From Macrostomum hystrix (taxonomy: Eukaryota; Platyhelminthes; Macrostomidae), in contig CATNEN010000029.1 of the NCBI GenBank assembly GCA_950097015.1, positions 8,347,501-8,411,500 on the forward strand: a stretch of 64,000 nucleotides of DNA. The letters run 5' to 3'. A model generated the notes under the pieces. The model saw only the letters and a list, made by a program, of their open reading frames with translations, was not told the origin of the DNA and searched no databases. Below, one piece after another: positions 46,167 to 59,789 of this stretch (position 1 is the first letter of the stretch; the number at the start of each line of letters is the position of its first letter). The translations under genes were made by a program, and so were the position numbers.

Positions 46167-49100
46167 ATGGCGACATTCCTGCGGGTCAACTGCCCGCTGG
46201 CTACATGCATGCTATTCTGCTTTTCTGGTGAGTTATGATTGATGGTAAATCGCGACCGTTCGACACTTGGCCGATTGGCTTTGGCCATAGACGATAGACA
46301 ATAGAAGCTAGAATCTAAGACCTAAAATCTATACGTACAGTGCGTGCGAGATTTTCTATAAAATGAGAAACTGATAAGCAGCTTTGACACTTTACAGAGA
46401 TTGGAGCCTTAAGAATGTATTTAAGGACGTCATCGAACAAATATTAAACTCAAGCCATCTGCATTGTTACCACTAGATGATAGCTGTAGCTGTCAGTTGT
46501 TCATAGCTGCCAATAAGAGTAGACTGAATTAAAAAGCAATCTAAGAAAGCAGCAGTCCCGCAAGCATTCAGCACGGTGTTCTCAAGTTTCATTTCATGCC
46601 CTTCATCATGGACACTGAAGTGACTCCTGCACCGCTCACTGCTGATCTTTCACAACTAAGGGCTGAGCAGGCTGAGTGACTCGCTAGTTTCATGCCCCCT
46701 GCAGTGTTACGCACACAAAACCCGACATTAATTACACTAGGACTGGACGAAAAAACATTAAGTAAACAAAAACGAAAAATTAATAATAAAAATTATACAA
46801 ATAACTACCGAGTACCCATGCTGTGAGAAGTTTTCTGTTCTGTTGTCACGTCTGTCCAGTAGGTTGCTACATCTAGCAAAACTAGCTTGCCTCCAATGCT
46901 AACATAGCTATTTGTATCTATGAACTTTAAAGTGCACTTTAAAGTTGTCTGATACGATCGTCCTTTGATGACCTGATAATTCGCTGGTACGATACTTAGA
47001 AAGTGCATGAAAAGAACTCGAAAAATAGAAAGAACACAGTACGAAGAGTTTACTAAATACTCACAATCTACTCAGCATGATTTTTAATGCTCGAAATGCT
47101 CACAGTGCACCTCAGCCTGGCGCAGAACACGGCACCGACATTCAAGCAGTGCAGTGGCTTGAATGCCGCCTACGTGACCGGGGACTGCGGCTCGATACTT
47201 CAGATCAAAGAGGAGGTACCGATTGGTATGTGAATTCCGTATGACTGAGTATAAACACAGGAGGGGAATCTCAGCAAACTGTGGAAATTGTATTATTACC
47301 TGCGAGCTGTTGTAAAGCCACGTAACACACAGCTACCAAAAGTGCCCGTTTAGCAGATGGATCTGAAAGTACACCTGACTCTCTTTCTCACTACAGATAC
47401 GCCTCTGTTTACTGTGGAAGCAGCTGACGCGGAGGGAGACGATGTTGAGTTTACCCTGATGGGGGAAGCAACCCTGTTGTACTTACTGAAGCTCCGGGCG
47501 GACAAGGTCTCTCGAAGCGCTGCCGTTATTGTCAACAGTCGAATCGACAGCGAGGTTTGGGCTGCACTTTTCGCTCTCTTGTTTGATTATATTTTCCTAA
47601 AGCTATGAAATCACTGTTCAATCGGTTCATCGACTTCCACAGAGTCTGAGCAACCCTGTTGCCAACCTTGTTCTGCGGATGAACGATCTGAAAGGCAACG
47701 TGAGTTATTTCCTTGAAGAAAAAATGCAGTTATAGGTGCAAATGACACTTTTTAACACTTATTCTCTCTTTAAAAATGTGTAATCAAATTTAATTTAAGT
47801 TAATCGAGAAGACAATCACTGTGTACATTGTGGATCAAAATGATAATCCACCGGAGCTGCAAAATCTACCTTACCGATGGGAAGTTCCCGAGGTAATGAA
47901 ACTCTTACATGATCTAGTAACATTTTGTATGAGATCACTGCTACATGCAGTTTATTTACTTGTTATTTTTTAATGCAGAGATAACTTTTTCAGCCGTTTT
48001 CATTGCTTCCAGAATACATTGTGGACGTCGCAGACGAGTTTCAATGTCACAGTGCTCGATCGGGACAAGACGCCCAGCAGCTACCGCTTCACCTATGTGG
48101 TATGCTCCGCACTCTGCGTACACTGTGTACTTCTATTGATTTTCTTACTATAAATTACTGAGCCATTCGTATCCCTTAATTTTCAGGTAAACTCGGCGGT
48201 GAGTGGATTGATGAAGCTCAGTTGACGAAGCTTAAGCTTACCTTAAATGCTAGTAATTACTGAGACTACAGAACGCGGGAGCCGAACATGATAAAAATAT
48301 TTGATTTATAACTACGAGTTACAAATGCAGAAAAAGTTAATGAAGTCTGTCAACAGCTGTTTTTGTAGCATTATACGCTCGTATATTTACTTTTATTGGC
48401 CTTCATTTGAACTAATCGTTGAATTGTGGTCACTTTACGGTGACAAAGTATAAAAACAATCGTTATTTTAAATGATTCATTCTCAATCTTTAGTCCACAG
48501 CCTCAACGACAAATCTGTTCAACGAGACCTATCGCGTTACTAGAGGTCTCACTACGGGGACAATGTACCTGAGCACAGTGTCATTAATTCAGCCTCTGGA
48601 TTACGAGAGCAACCGCTTTTATCAGGTGTCCGTCTTTGTGACTGAAGGAATTTTAGGAGGCAAGAACGCATCAACAGATATTGTGGTAAGCGTCCTGGAC
48701 AGACAGGACACTCCACCGGTGTTTGATGGCACGCCTTACTTGGTCTCTGTGACTGAGAACTCACCCGTAGGCACGCTGGTAATGACAGTGCTGGCTAGAG
48801 ACGGTGATCGCGGTGTACCAAATCCAGTGCAATACCTGCTAGACAATAGTTCAGTCCTAGCCGAGCTGTTCGCGTTGAACAGCGCAACCGGTCGACTGGA
48901 GGTCGCCCGCAACATAGATCGTGAGAGCGCCCAGATAGCCGCAGTGTATGCCAGCTTCAGCTTGCAGGTGATCGCCGAAGAAATCTCACCTGACAGTCCG
49001 CAGCCGGCCAACTTGTCGCGCTCGTCGTCACCAGTGCGCATCACCGTTCTAGATGTGAATGACGTGACGCCTAGTTTTGGTCGATCCGAGTACAATGCCA

Positions 49101-52100
49101 CTGTTCTAGAAAACACGGCGGCAGGAACGCCAGTAGCTTTACTGACCACTTGCACTGTAACAGATCTGGACGAAGGTGACAATGGCGCCTTTGAATTGTC
49201 AGTAAGCCTTGGTAACGGGAGCGCGTTCGGAGTATTTGACGTTTTGCCCACTAGTGCCATTGGCACCGCAGCTCTGACAGTTCGGGTCAAGGACAGCGCC
49301 GTTTTAGACTACGAAGTAACTAAGAGCATTAAATTTCAGGTGCGCAAGAGAATCCTATATAGCTAATGCTTTTTCAAACTGTTGCGCCACCTTGTTTAAC
49401 TAAGCCTGATATCCCTGCCTTGCGCATTTTGTATGATGCATTTCAGATAGTGGCTAGAGAGTCCAAAACTACAGCGCGGCTGTCGTCGACCGCCACCTTC
49501 ACTGTATTTCTATTGGATGCTAATGACAATGCGCCCAAGTTCAATCTGTCCAAGTACGCGTTCAGCATCTTCGAGAATTCGCAAAATGGCACGTTTGTCG
49601 GTCAGGTCTCGGTAAGATGCTCTTTCGAATCAATTATGACACCAATACTTAAGACTGAGCATGCTTGCGCTTTTAACCCGATTGTAATTTTTACTCATTT
49701 TAGGCTTTTGATCTTGACAGTGGAGATCTCGGAAGAATTGTGTACAGCTTGGGAGGCACTGATGCATACAAGTGAGCAGCTTATGGTTCTAAATAGGCGT
49801 TAGAATACAAAAAATAATGTTTTCTTCCTCGATATAAAGTCGCTTGAACTATTGGCTAGATTTCAGATCAACAGCATCACTGGTCACATCCACGTTGGTG
49901 TCAGAGCCGACGAGGACCTCAGTCTGCTGGACAGAGAGAGGTTCCCTATTCTGTACCTGACTCTCCAGGCTACGGATGGTGGCGGCTTGACCGGCCAGTC
50001 CCAGCTGGAGATTCAACTACTAGACAAGAATGATCAGAGGCCGTCATTCCAGCGGAGCTTCTACGAAGGAGCTGTGATGGAGAACAGCCTCAGCATGGAG
50101 AGTGTTGTGCAGCTTGTTGTGAGTATCCACAAACCAAAATTGGCATAGAGGAAAGCAAAACAGCCAATGCTGATGTATTAGGCCTTGTATTGGTAGAGCC
50201 TTGATCCCAGTGTCCAATTTCATGTAATGTGTGAACTCTAGTTAATAATTCTAACAACAAAGGCGAATCGGGTCGGGCCGTAGCTTCAATAGATAGGACT
50301 CTCTCCAGAAAGCCTTATCAGAATGGTGATGGTTGAATATTTTTTGAAAATATTTATCTACACTCTAAACTCACTGCAGGCTGTCGACTCGGATCTATTC
50401 CCAAACAATTTCATAACCTACTCATTGCTGCCAAGCAACGCTAGCGTCTATTTTTCCATAGACAACGCAACGGGTATCTTATCTGTCCAGCGACCTCTGG
50501 ACTACGAGGCCCTGCCCATTAAGACCCTGCAACTGCTGGCTGTTGCCGCTGACGGTGGCTCCCCTTCTTTGAGCAGTACAGTGGAGATCCGCATCTCTGT
50601 GGTCGACCAGAATGACATTGTGCCGGAATGCAGTCGGCGGGTTTACAATGGCTCGGTGCCTGAGACAGCCACATACGGCACCCGGGTAACTGAGCTAGCT
50701 GGCAGCGATGGCGACAGTCCGGGTAGTCCGAATTCGCAGGTTTGTGCGGCATTTTTTAGAGCTTCTCAGACGTTGAAACTAGAAATAAAATACAACAAGC
50801 CCTTAGAGGAACAGTTTTGCGTTGAACTTTGCACTATAAAATAATATTATATTTTCTTCAAACGCCAATATCACTCGATTTGATCGTTGGCACATCGGAA
50901 CTCACCCACAAGGTTTTCTTTCGCATTCTTGGAGGCGCTGGCGACCGATTCACGCTGGATGCAAGCGGCACCATCGTTATAGTGGAACGTGGCGCTGACC
51001 TTGACGTTGATAAACTGGGCGTTTTTCACAATATCACCATTGGCATCTACGACCGTGGAACGCCGCAACTCACTGGCGCACCCTGCTATGTGTATATCAA
51101 CGTCACTGACGTAAACAACAAGGCACCCTACTTTGACCCCGTGACCTCTCGAGTCACCGTCTCCGAAGGCGCAGGTGCTTTCGTGCCACTATTCCAGCCC
51201 TCGAAGACTGGTATTGACCCCGACTCGAGTGCCAACCTCACCTACAGTCTGCTTGCCGGCGCCATCACAGGTCGCTCCGCCGGAGGTGCGGCCGTAGCGT
51301 CAACTCCAGCATACAACTTCTCGACACTGTTCAGCATAGATCCTCTGAACGCCACATTGTACACAGTAGCTGCACTAGACCGTGAGATAGCACAGGAGCT
51401 TACCGTGCAAATTCTAGTGCGTGACCTCAACGCTGAGACTCCGATGCCAGTGCAGACTGCGACAGGCACCATTGTACTGACGATAATAGACATCAACAAC
51501 AAGCCCCCACGCTTCCTGTCCACTGGCAGCGCCAACAACTACACTGTTCAAGTGAGAAACCTTTCAGAAATACTGAAGTTGGAAATCATACTTCCAGACT
51601 TTTCTGGTTTCAAAAGTCCCGTTCTTAAAAAAATTCTTTCTCTGACACGAAAGTGACTTCTTTTAGTTTTACGAAATGTTTAGCTTCAGTGTACCAAAAT
51701 ATGTGTTTTTTCGACTACTTTTTCCATTTTTTTCTTGCTTAGGTGTCGGAAGCTTTGGTCCCACCCATACCCATCAACTTGAGGCCGCAAGCTGACGACC
51801 CAGACGTGTCCACGGTCAGCCTAACATACGGCATAGTGCCACCAAGCATTAGCCAGTTTTCTATCGACCCGATCACTGGTCAAGTGTCTCTAGTACAAAG
51901 GCTAGACTACGAAAAGCGCAACAGGCTTGAATTTAACGTTACCGTTAGCGACGGTCTCCACATCACGAGCGCTACCGTTACAATCGACGTCATTAACGCT
52001 AACACCTATGATCCAGTGTTCGATCAGTTCCCAACGCCCCTCAGCTATCCAGAAAATACTCCAATTGGCACTGTTATCGCCACCGTGCACGCCTACGACA

Positions 52101-55100
52101 ACGACTCGGGCATCTTTGGTCAGGTAGTTTATAACTTGCTGGCCGGCGACGCCTTCTTCAGCGTTGCGGCCGGTTCAGGACGGGTAACGCTCTCCAGACA
52201 GCTAGATCGTGACGTCTCCAGTGGCGACCAGCAGCTGCTGGTGCTCGAGACAGTTGATAATCCTGGCGGAGTCGACCGACGTCGAGTCAGCCGTCAGATG
52301 GTTGTCAACGTTCTGGATACAAACGACTGTCCGCCAACCTTTCCTAGCAACCTATTCACCTTTCGGAATCTGAAGGAGAACTACCAGGCCGACTTTGACA
52401 TCGACTCTGTGCGTGCCACCGACAAGGACATTGGACGAAACAGCGAGCTTCGCTACGAACTGGTAGCGGCACCCGGACAATCCACCGAGGCACTCCAGCT
52501 CTTTCGAGTTTCAACAGTCAACAACACAGACGGTTACTATGCCCAGCTGAAAGTCAATCAGAGCCTGACGGGCAGGCAGGGCTGGTACAACCTCACCTTG
52601 GTTGCCAGGGACGCTGGCACGCCTCAGCTGACTGGCTCCACTGTGCTCAGCTTCTACATTGCCAAGGCGGATGACTTCACTCTTGTTGACGACGCGGCGC
52701 TGGCTCGCTTCCGCAGCGCTCTCATCGGCACGAATGTAATCCTGATTATTGGCTGCGCCGTGGCCCTGACCTTCATGGTGTGCATGTACTGCAGGTACAA
52801 GCGCCTGTCCCGCCAGGCCGAGCTCGCCATTGTGGCTGGCGAGTCGGACACTCAACAAGTGCGTCTGATGCGGCGAATGCAGCAGCAACAGCAGTCTGAA
52901 ACGGTTTCAGCTGGGGTGGAGACTGCTGCGAAAGACCGCCATACACAAAAGCAGAAAGGTATTGTTTTTTCTGTACACCTGGTGTGGCGATAGCCAGCCC
53001 CAACATTTGCCTCTGGCCCCTCTCACCAGTTTCGCATAGTAACCCAAGGTGCAAAATAGTCTATAGAGAAACAGATAGAGACGCAGTGGCGGGCACTGTG
53101 AGCGGCCAATTATCCCCCGTCAAGTGGGATTTGCTAGCGAGGGTAGGGAAGAGAGGAAATTAAATGTGGACGAGAGAGCGGACTATGGTTGCGCAGCCTT
53201 CAGCTATTGTCTTAGGCAGCACGGATGAATGCTCTGAAATGCTGGTAAGCCAGACTAAAGAGGCATTGTGGTGCAAAGTCTAAGTAATAATCGCCTATAT
53301 TTTTTCCTAGAATTGAGTGTTTCCTAGAAAAGCGCCAGAACCAGCTCACGCCGCTGCGGGCGCTCTACTCCTGCTTGTGAGCAGCCTGAGTCTCTCATCC
53401 ATTTAACTTTAAAGGTCTTCAACTGCTGCTAATGCATCCTCTACTTTACCGTCAATTTTAAGCATTTACCTGCTTGAGATGCCAAACTCCATCATGCTTA
53501 GTCGCTAAATCAATATCTCAAGCCATTTTTTTAGTCTAAAGCTACAAACTAAGGTGGGACATTGTAAGGTATGCTTACAAATAAAAAATCTTGCATTGCT
53601 TTGGAGTGATTCAATTGTTAAAATGGAGTTTCAAGTGGTCTGGTAAAGTTTTGGTAAAACTGTAAGCTAGCTCTTAGTTTGAAACTGTAAAAACTTAACT
53701 TATTCGTTTTTGTGCTGTTTCTGTCGAAGTCGAAAACGTTTACAATAAAAGAGGCTTTCAATCTAAAAAAATAAAATGCATATCAATTAAATCAAACTCA
53801 AAGGCATAAAATCAACGTCTATAGTACTTATTTCGATCAGTGGATCTCAACAATTCAAATAGATAGACCTTACTTATTCTACCGACAGTAGCACGCGTAG
53901 GAGATACTGTAAGCCCGCAATGTAATAGTACAATATCAATCCTATCTGTCTACTACCAGTAAGCAATTGCTTCTGTTTCTCTTCGCCACCTTACAGAAGT
54001 CGCAGAGTCGCATAGTTCCATCGCCGCCGAGAAGGAGGCGGTCAGGGCACCAATTATCATGGCGCCCCTCGTGACCAGCCGACACGAGCCGTGAGTTCTG
54101 AATCCTGACACTGCGGCACTCTGATTGGCTGTTATTAAAATATACAATCCGGGGATTGAGTGGTTGTGAATCCTTGGCACTGCGGCACTCTGATTGGCCA
54201 GTTACTATGATTTAAATAAGCTATGTTAATATTACTAAACGTTTCCAATCCGGATGATAAAAGCTCTATTCGTTCCGCTTCTTCAGATTGAACCACTCGA
54301 GGCTAAACTCCACAGAAGGAGTCGAGAGCAGTCAGTGAGTGCTGATTTTTTCCTTAACACGCAAGATCCCTATCCCTGCTCGCTAACCTTGGACCAGCTT
54401 AAATTTTCTTTTGTTTTTACTTTTAGAAGTGCGGAAAGGAAGCGAAAGAAGAAGGGCAAGAGGTCAAGCAGGATTGATCCCGGGTAAAGACTTTAAATTA
54501 TTACCTTGCAATGGCTGCATTGCCACAATGATTGGCTGTTGTACCTCTCTAATAAACACAAGGCTACCAAGTAAAGCTTTTCGCTTCTGAAAGAGAGGTC
54601 GAGGGTTCGAATCTAGGCCTTAAGCGAGACACTTAATTTTTTAATGACTCAACTCTAATGACGGCTGTGTACGGCTGTCCTGTCCATGGACTAGGGGGAT
54701 GCCACACCCACAGTCAATTTACCCCAGCTGATGCTGGTAACTCATTTAACAGCTGGCTGAACTGAAGCAATGAATAGTTGAGTGTCTTGCTAAAGGACAC
54801 AGATTGTTCCAGTGGAGTCGAGAATCGAACCCCCGACCTTTAAGTCGTGAGTCCGACGCTCTAACCGCAAGGCTACAATCCCTGTACATCTGCTTTTTTC
54901 CTTCGAATAAATTCGTAATTTTTTTTGTTTGAGCCATAAAATATGGCGTGGATCTTAAGCTTACAGTTAGTTCTCTTGACCCTGCCAATTTTGATTGGTT
55001 GTTTATATATGGTTGGTATATTCGAGCATATTTTCTCAGGTCTCTGAGAATAAAGCTTGCTTGTTTGCTTTCAACTTGCAGGAACTCGGATCCCAGCCTC

Positions 55101-55256
55101 AACGAGCCTGGTCTCCAGGAGACTCAGCCGACGTCAAATCAGATTGGCGGGGGCCACAGACAGCTGCCGCCGTTGATGCGTCGTCATTATCAGCATCGGC
55201 GTCAACCGGACCTGCTGGAGCCCGACGCTGATTACCAGGGCGGCTACCGAAGCTAA
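46167..55256 (+). CDS. CDHR1: cadherin-related single-pass receptor, CDHR1/Cad87A type
   Basis: Eighteen exons: 46167-46227, 47106-47225, 47397-47554, 47643-47699, 47800-47892, 48013-48099, 48187-48198, 48494-49339, 49447-49611, 49704-49771, 49860-50118, 50380-50739, 50913-51551, 51743-52958, 53997-54090, 54287-54334, 54427-54483, 55082-55256. The sum is 4,515 nt and all phases fit. Exon 1 and the start of exon 2 give a signal peptide (MATFLRVNCPLATCMLFCFS). The ectodomain is a string of cadherin repeats with Ca2+ motifs (DQNDNPPEL, DANDNAPKF, DTNDCPPTF). VFDGTPYL..ENSPVG..DGDRGVPN is the mark of the CDHR1/Cad87A branch. The membrane segment is at about 1306-1327. The roughly 177-residue tail is basic then Gln/Pro-rich and ends in YQGGYRS. 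CDHR1 is a photoreceptor protein in vertebrates; the role here is unknown. Weakest junctions: exon 3 donor, exon 13 acceptor. Confidence 0.9.
48187..48198 (+). other. 12-nt microexon of the cadherin gene
   Basis: TTTTCAG precedes and GTGAGT follows GTAAACTCGGCG, which adds Val-Asn-Ser-Ala in frame between exons 6 and 8. Skipping it would also keep frame, so it could be alternative. Confidence 0.6.
54540..54895. mobile_element. SINE pair with opposed tRNA-like heads in the last cadherin intron
   Basis: The left end, on the plus strand, has a B-box-like GAGGGTTCGAATCTAGGCC and CGAGACACTTAATT. The right end, on the minus strand, starts GTAGCCTTGCGGTTAGAGCG with GGTCGGGGGTTCGATTCTC and CAAGACACTCAACT. 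The shared middle contains GCTGATGCTGGTAACTCATT. Either one SINE inserted head-on next to another, or this is a dimeric element. Confidence 0.65.
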
Positions 55257-55441
55257 ACGAAATGTCGAATAGAACTTTCCACATGCTTATTTAACATCAT
55301 TTGAATAGAAACTTAGAAACCTATTTCTACTACCACTTATGCTGTGACGCTCCACTCTAAGGTTGCAATTGCCTTGATGCTATTTTTAGAAATTAACTTG
55401 TCGGGAATTCCCGTATGCTAATCAGCTAATTCAAGCACGTG

Positions 55442-55447
55442 AATAAA
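55442..55447 (+). terminator. candidate polyadenylation signal of the cadherin gene
   Basis: AATAAA about 185 nt after the stop codon; a second overlapping A-rich copy lies near 55,498. Confidence 0.5.
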
Positions 55448-56904
55448 TTAAGCCAATTAAGTTTTTTTAATTTCACTTTTTATTTAAGGGCAAGTGAAAT
55501 AAAAAAAGTTGTTTAACTAGTTAAGAACCCAGTTTTTTATTTCTATTCCAGAAATGTACATTCATTGTTTCTTCTTGTGTTAGCGACTCTTACTGTTAGT
55601 ATATTCTTGCATTAGTAATTTCAATGCTCTTTTCTGCATATAATAGCTACGCGTGTGCCAGTAAAGATTATATACAGTGCATAATTCATATCGGCTTCAT
55701 ATATGTTATTTTAATTTTATCAGTATATATACATTATTTTTTTTAGAATTTCTTATTCACAAACATTGTATTTTATTTCGTCATCGTATATTGCTCCAAG
55801 CGAAACCACAAGTTTCTTTAAACTTTAGAACTGGACAATTCTATTTTCAACAAATATTTTTCGCGACACTTTATACCGGCGATTAAAACAAACTTATATT
55901 TGGCCCTTCGGTTGAATGTGTAACTTTTGTCTTTTTTAAACAAGCGGCTCTCCTATCTTTAAAAAATTCAAGCGCCATCGTACGAGTATTTTCATCTTTT
56001 ATTGGTAATACACATCTTCGTTACTTTCCTATTAATTATTATGCAATCTGATTGCATTTTTTATTTGCCAGATTGCTCAAAAGCTGTTGTGAGAAAGTCT
56101 AGTATAGATCAGAAAATCAATGTGGAAGAAAGCTCAGAAGACAATAAAAAAAGAAATAATGAAAGACATGCGTCATATACCCCTAAAAGTAGAAAGGTAG
56201 CATTTTGCTACCGATTGTATTAATTCTTTAGCTCCAGAACTGCAATTTCAGTAAATGATTTTACTGGGCACGTCATTGGTCCAGGGCACAGGCTATGAAG
56301 TTATACTATGGGGGGGCTGCGACATCATTGTGGCGCGCTCACCTCGCACTCAACTCATGCAACTCAATGCCAACCCCAGCGCCGCTAGCACATCTAGGCG
56401 CAGAAATTTCAAGCGTACTAAAAAGTCTCGCCCATACGTTTATAATGGCTTTCAAATTACCTTTGTGTACACTGTGGGTGAAGCCAGCTCAGGTGTCCAA
56501 CCCTGCTCCACCTGCCAGACCTCGCGCTTTGCGCTCACCTGTCTTCCGTTCAGCCCTCGTCTCTCTACTCTCGCCTCTCTCCTTTTAGGCTGGCGGAAAA
56601 AAGACTTCAACAGCGTTTGATAGTCTGAGGAGGGTGGGTGTTTTCAATAGTAGACAGCGCCGTTAGCAACCAGCTTAGCAACAAGCGGCGGTTCACAGTA
56701 CTCACTCGCTGGGGTCTGTGGCTTTCTCTCTAGGCAGGGTTAGAGCTCTGTAGCTCTCTGAAAATTTTCACCCTATGGCTTTATATGCGCCCACAATGCG
56801 CCCACAATGTTCTACCATTAAACACTAATTTAAAGCCAAGGTAGGCCGGAATTCAAAAGACAGATCAGCTCAGACAGGCCGAGGCATAGCAGAGAAATCA
56901 GAAA
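55448..56904. other. intergenic region upstream of the C7orf57 homologue
   Basis: AT-rich sequence, then a more GC-balanced, pyrimidine-rich stretch (about 56,330-56,620). The open frame at 56,255-56,620 is not domain-like. Confidence 0.4.
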
Positions 56905-57953
56905 ATGGCAGTCAAAACCAACATGAAAGACATTGGCTGGATGTACCACAACTCGGCCAAGAAGGAGGACAGGCCGGAGGTTCGCGTGCCACCGACGTCT
57001 CAGATTCCCGGCCTGGGCAACATGCCAGACGACATGCTGCCGCCGGAGAAGGAGCCGCGCCAGGGCCTCATCAAGGACACGGATACGCCCTACATTGTCA
57101 TGGCCAAGAGCGGCGGGCGAAAGGACCTCCTGTGCATCCGAGAGAATCAACGCAACGACGACGCGCCGGCTAAGGACTATCCGCGCTGCGACTGGTTCTA
57201 CCTGGAGGACAATAGCCTGGCTGAGCAGGAGACGGTCGCACAGCGCGATCCGTGGGTGTTCCGCCTGCCGGACTACATGGTGCACCAGCCGTGGAACGCG
57301 GCCGGCAAGCCGTCGCACGCGGCAGCCGCCCGGTACGGACCTGGCGAGCGGGGCCGGCCGCCGTTTGCTACGGAGCACGACGTGCCGAATCACATGGTGC
57401 GCTTCGACAAGCGATCGCGCCTGCCGGAGGCGCGCAAACAGGGCTTCGGCGTGCGCAACGAGAAGGCTGCTAACAAAGTCGAACAGCAGCAACGGCAGCA
57501 GCAACTGCCAGTGAAGGCAAAGCCGCACAACGAGAACGAGCTCAGGCAGAAGGCCAGACGTGGCGGTGGATTTCAAGTGAGTCTTTGTTCTTCAGAGAAG
57601 GTCGGATATGAAATTTATCGAACGCCCTTAACTAACGAGTGCTTTTCCCTTCAAACTTTCGTTAGAATCCCAACGACGAGCTGCCGGGCGATCACCCAGA
57701 TCGGCCCGCTATGGGCAAGCTGCTATCGATGGGCTACGCCAAGGAGTGGCAGGACTCGCACGACGCCTACGAGCACGAGAAGGCTGAGGCCGCTCGCAAG
57801 CAGGCTGAGAAGCTGCGCGGCTTGCAGGCGAGGGCGCAGGCGAGGGAGACGCAGCAGATGGCGGCTGCCTACCGGCTGGCTGAACGACCGCATCACGGCG
57901 GCGTCAGCACGGTGCCCTGGAAGCCGACCACTAAGGCTGGCGACCTGCTGTGA
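56905..57953 (+). CDS. C7orf57: C7orf57 homologue
   Basis: Exons 56905-57576 and 57666-57953, phase 0, 319 aa; donor CAA|GTGAGT, acceptor CGTTAG|AAT. The order of conserved blocks follows vertebrate C7orf57: PPTSQIPGLGN, then IKDTDTPYIVMAKSGGRKDL, then LPDYMVHQPWN, then MGKLLSMGYAKEWQ near the end. The C-terminal part is Glu/Lys/Ala/Gln-rich and likely helical. There is no signal peptide or membrane segment. The molecular function of the family is not established, so none is assigned. Codons are strongly GC-ending, unlike the flanks. The start is the first ATG of the open frame with no nearby alternative. Confidence 0.88.
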
Positions 57954-58221
57954 ATGAGCTGAATGTCTGGATGGGACAGACTCGCGCGCTGTAGTTTGAA
58001 ACTACGAACGGAGGCCCGCCGGTCGTTAACTCTGATTGCTAAAATGTCTTTTTGCCTGAAAATTTGCACTGCTTTCTAAATCAAAATTTCAGCATGCATG
58101 ATGAGTAACGTAAATTGTGTTTTACAAGTGGGCTCTCGTGCGGTCTGTGTGTTTTCTAGCGTATTTGACTGTGCTTTAATTATTTCGGTTTGTTTTCTTG
58201 TTCAGTCCTAGTGGTGTGTAT
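57954..58221. other. 3' flank of the C7orf57 homologue
   Basis: Unique sequence; no AATAAA was seen before the array starts. Confidence 0.4.
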
Positions 58222-58755
58222 CCTGGTGTGTTTTGTTCTGTTGTGTCCTGGTGTGTTCTGTTGTGTCCTGGTGTGTTCTGTTGTGTCCTGGTGTGTTCTG
58301 TTGTGTCCTGGTGTGTTCTGTTGTGTCCTGGTGTGTTCTGTTGTGTCCTGGTGTGTTCTATTGTGTCCTAGATTGTTCTGTTGTGTCCTGGTGTGTTTTG
58401 TTGTATCCTGGTGTGTTCTGTTGTGTCCTGGTGTGTTCTGTTGTGTCCTGGTGTGTTCAGTTGTGTCCTGGTGTGTTCTGTTGTGTTCTGGTGTGTTCTA
58501 TTGTGTCCTAGATTGTTCTGTTGTATCCTGGTGTGTTCTGTTGTGTCCTAGATTGTTCTGTTGTGTCCTGGTGTGTTCTTTTGTGTCCTGGTGTGTTCTG
58601 TTGTGTCCTAGATTGTTCTGTTGTGTCCTGGTGTGTTTTGTTGTATCCTGGTGTGTTCTGTTGTGTCCTGGTGTGTTCTGTTGTGTCCTGGTGTGTTCGG
58701 TTGTGTCCTGGTGTGTTCTTTTGTGTCGTGGTGTGTTCTGTAGTGTCCTGGTGTA
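58222..58755. repeat. 20-bp minisatellite
   Basis: About 27 copies of a 20-bp unit, GTGTCCTGGTGTGTTCTGTT, with a recurring variant CCTAGATTGTTCTG. It lies just downstream of the C7orf57 homologue. The Val/Cys/Leu-rich frames are artefacts. Confidence 0.96.
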
Positions 58756-59789
58756 TCATTGGCTAATTATAGTATAGATAATCGCTTTTTGTCTTACGCC
58801 ATGTTTTGACCAACAATTACTTTTCAGAAGAGTAATCTTGTCTGCCTGGGAACAACAACTCTCTTTGCACTTCTCCGTTGAAGGCTCAATTTTCAAATTT
58901 TACCGAATTATTTTGTATCTGTACGTTGTATTTTTATGAGCACAATATGCCTCTTGTATCTTTATACTTTTTAATCAAATGTTCCCCCCAGAGCTCTGTG
59001 TGACCACAATAATACCCCATGTGCTCATCTAAGCAAATATTAGCCTTGTACAGGGCACTTCCTGCCCTTTTGTTTATAGGAGACCGATCGAGTCCGAAAA
59101 TATCTTTTTTAACGTTATTTGTACAGCCTTAAGTGTAGAAACTAGAAGAAACTGCAGCCAGCAAGACGGAAATCCCTGTATAGAGACAGACAGACAGAGA
59201 TACAGCGGCACAGAGGCAGTATCAGTTGATGAAGCTGCATCTAATATACTTCATATTTCAGAAGAATTACACAAATCACCTTCATGCGATTTCATGACTA
59301 AGTGGAAAAGTGAGGAAAACAGCTGAACGATGCAGCCTACACCGCTGTGATTTAGTGTCCATTTGCAAATCTACTTCCTGTAAGTGCCCGAAGGAAATAA
59401 CACTAGTTTAGGCCTCCCTGTTGAGTTTTTTTCCGAACTTTCCGGGGTTAAATAAAATGCACTTTATTTGGCTAGCCCAATTCAAGTTGCAACGAACCCA
59501 ATGTTTAATAATTTGTTTCACGAGTGTATTTTAGTTTTATTTTACCATCACCTCTTCGCCCGTCTGATTCAAAATCATGCAATTTTTGCCATAGAAAAGT
59601 TAAGCCAGGCCCACTTTTCCGGTCACTTAATGATTAATGATTTGTTCGGCCTTAGTCTATGGTCATTTGTGGGGGGGGGCTTCGCACCAACACCGTTCCT
59701 TATGCTAAATATAGCACAGTGAAGAGGGCTTCGGAAAAGTGTCTATGTTACAAGATCAATAATGGACCTATGATTGGCCCGAAGCACAA
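58756..59789. other. intergenic DNA, no gene seen
   Basis: AT-rich unique sequence; a CAGACAGACAGAGA run near 59,190 is the only simple repeat. Confidence 0.5.

Noticed and set aside
53330-53400. Possible extra cadherin exon (CLEKRQNQLTPLRALYSCL)
   Set aside because: The exon 14 donor (phase 1) joins in frame to 53,997; this segment is not needed and would end the protein early.
56255-56620. 121-aa frame upstream of the C7orf57 homologue
   Set aside because: No similarity or codon pattern of a gene; likely promoter-side sequence.
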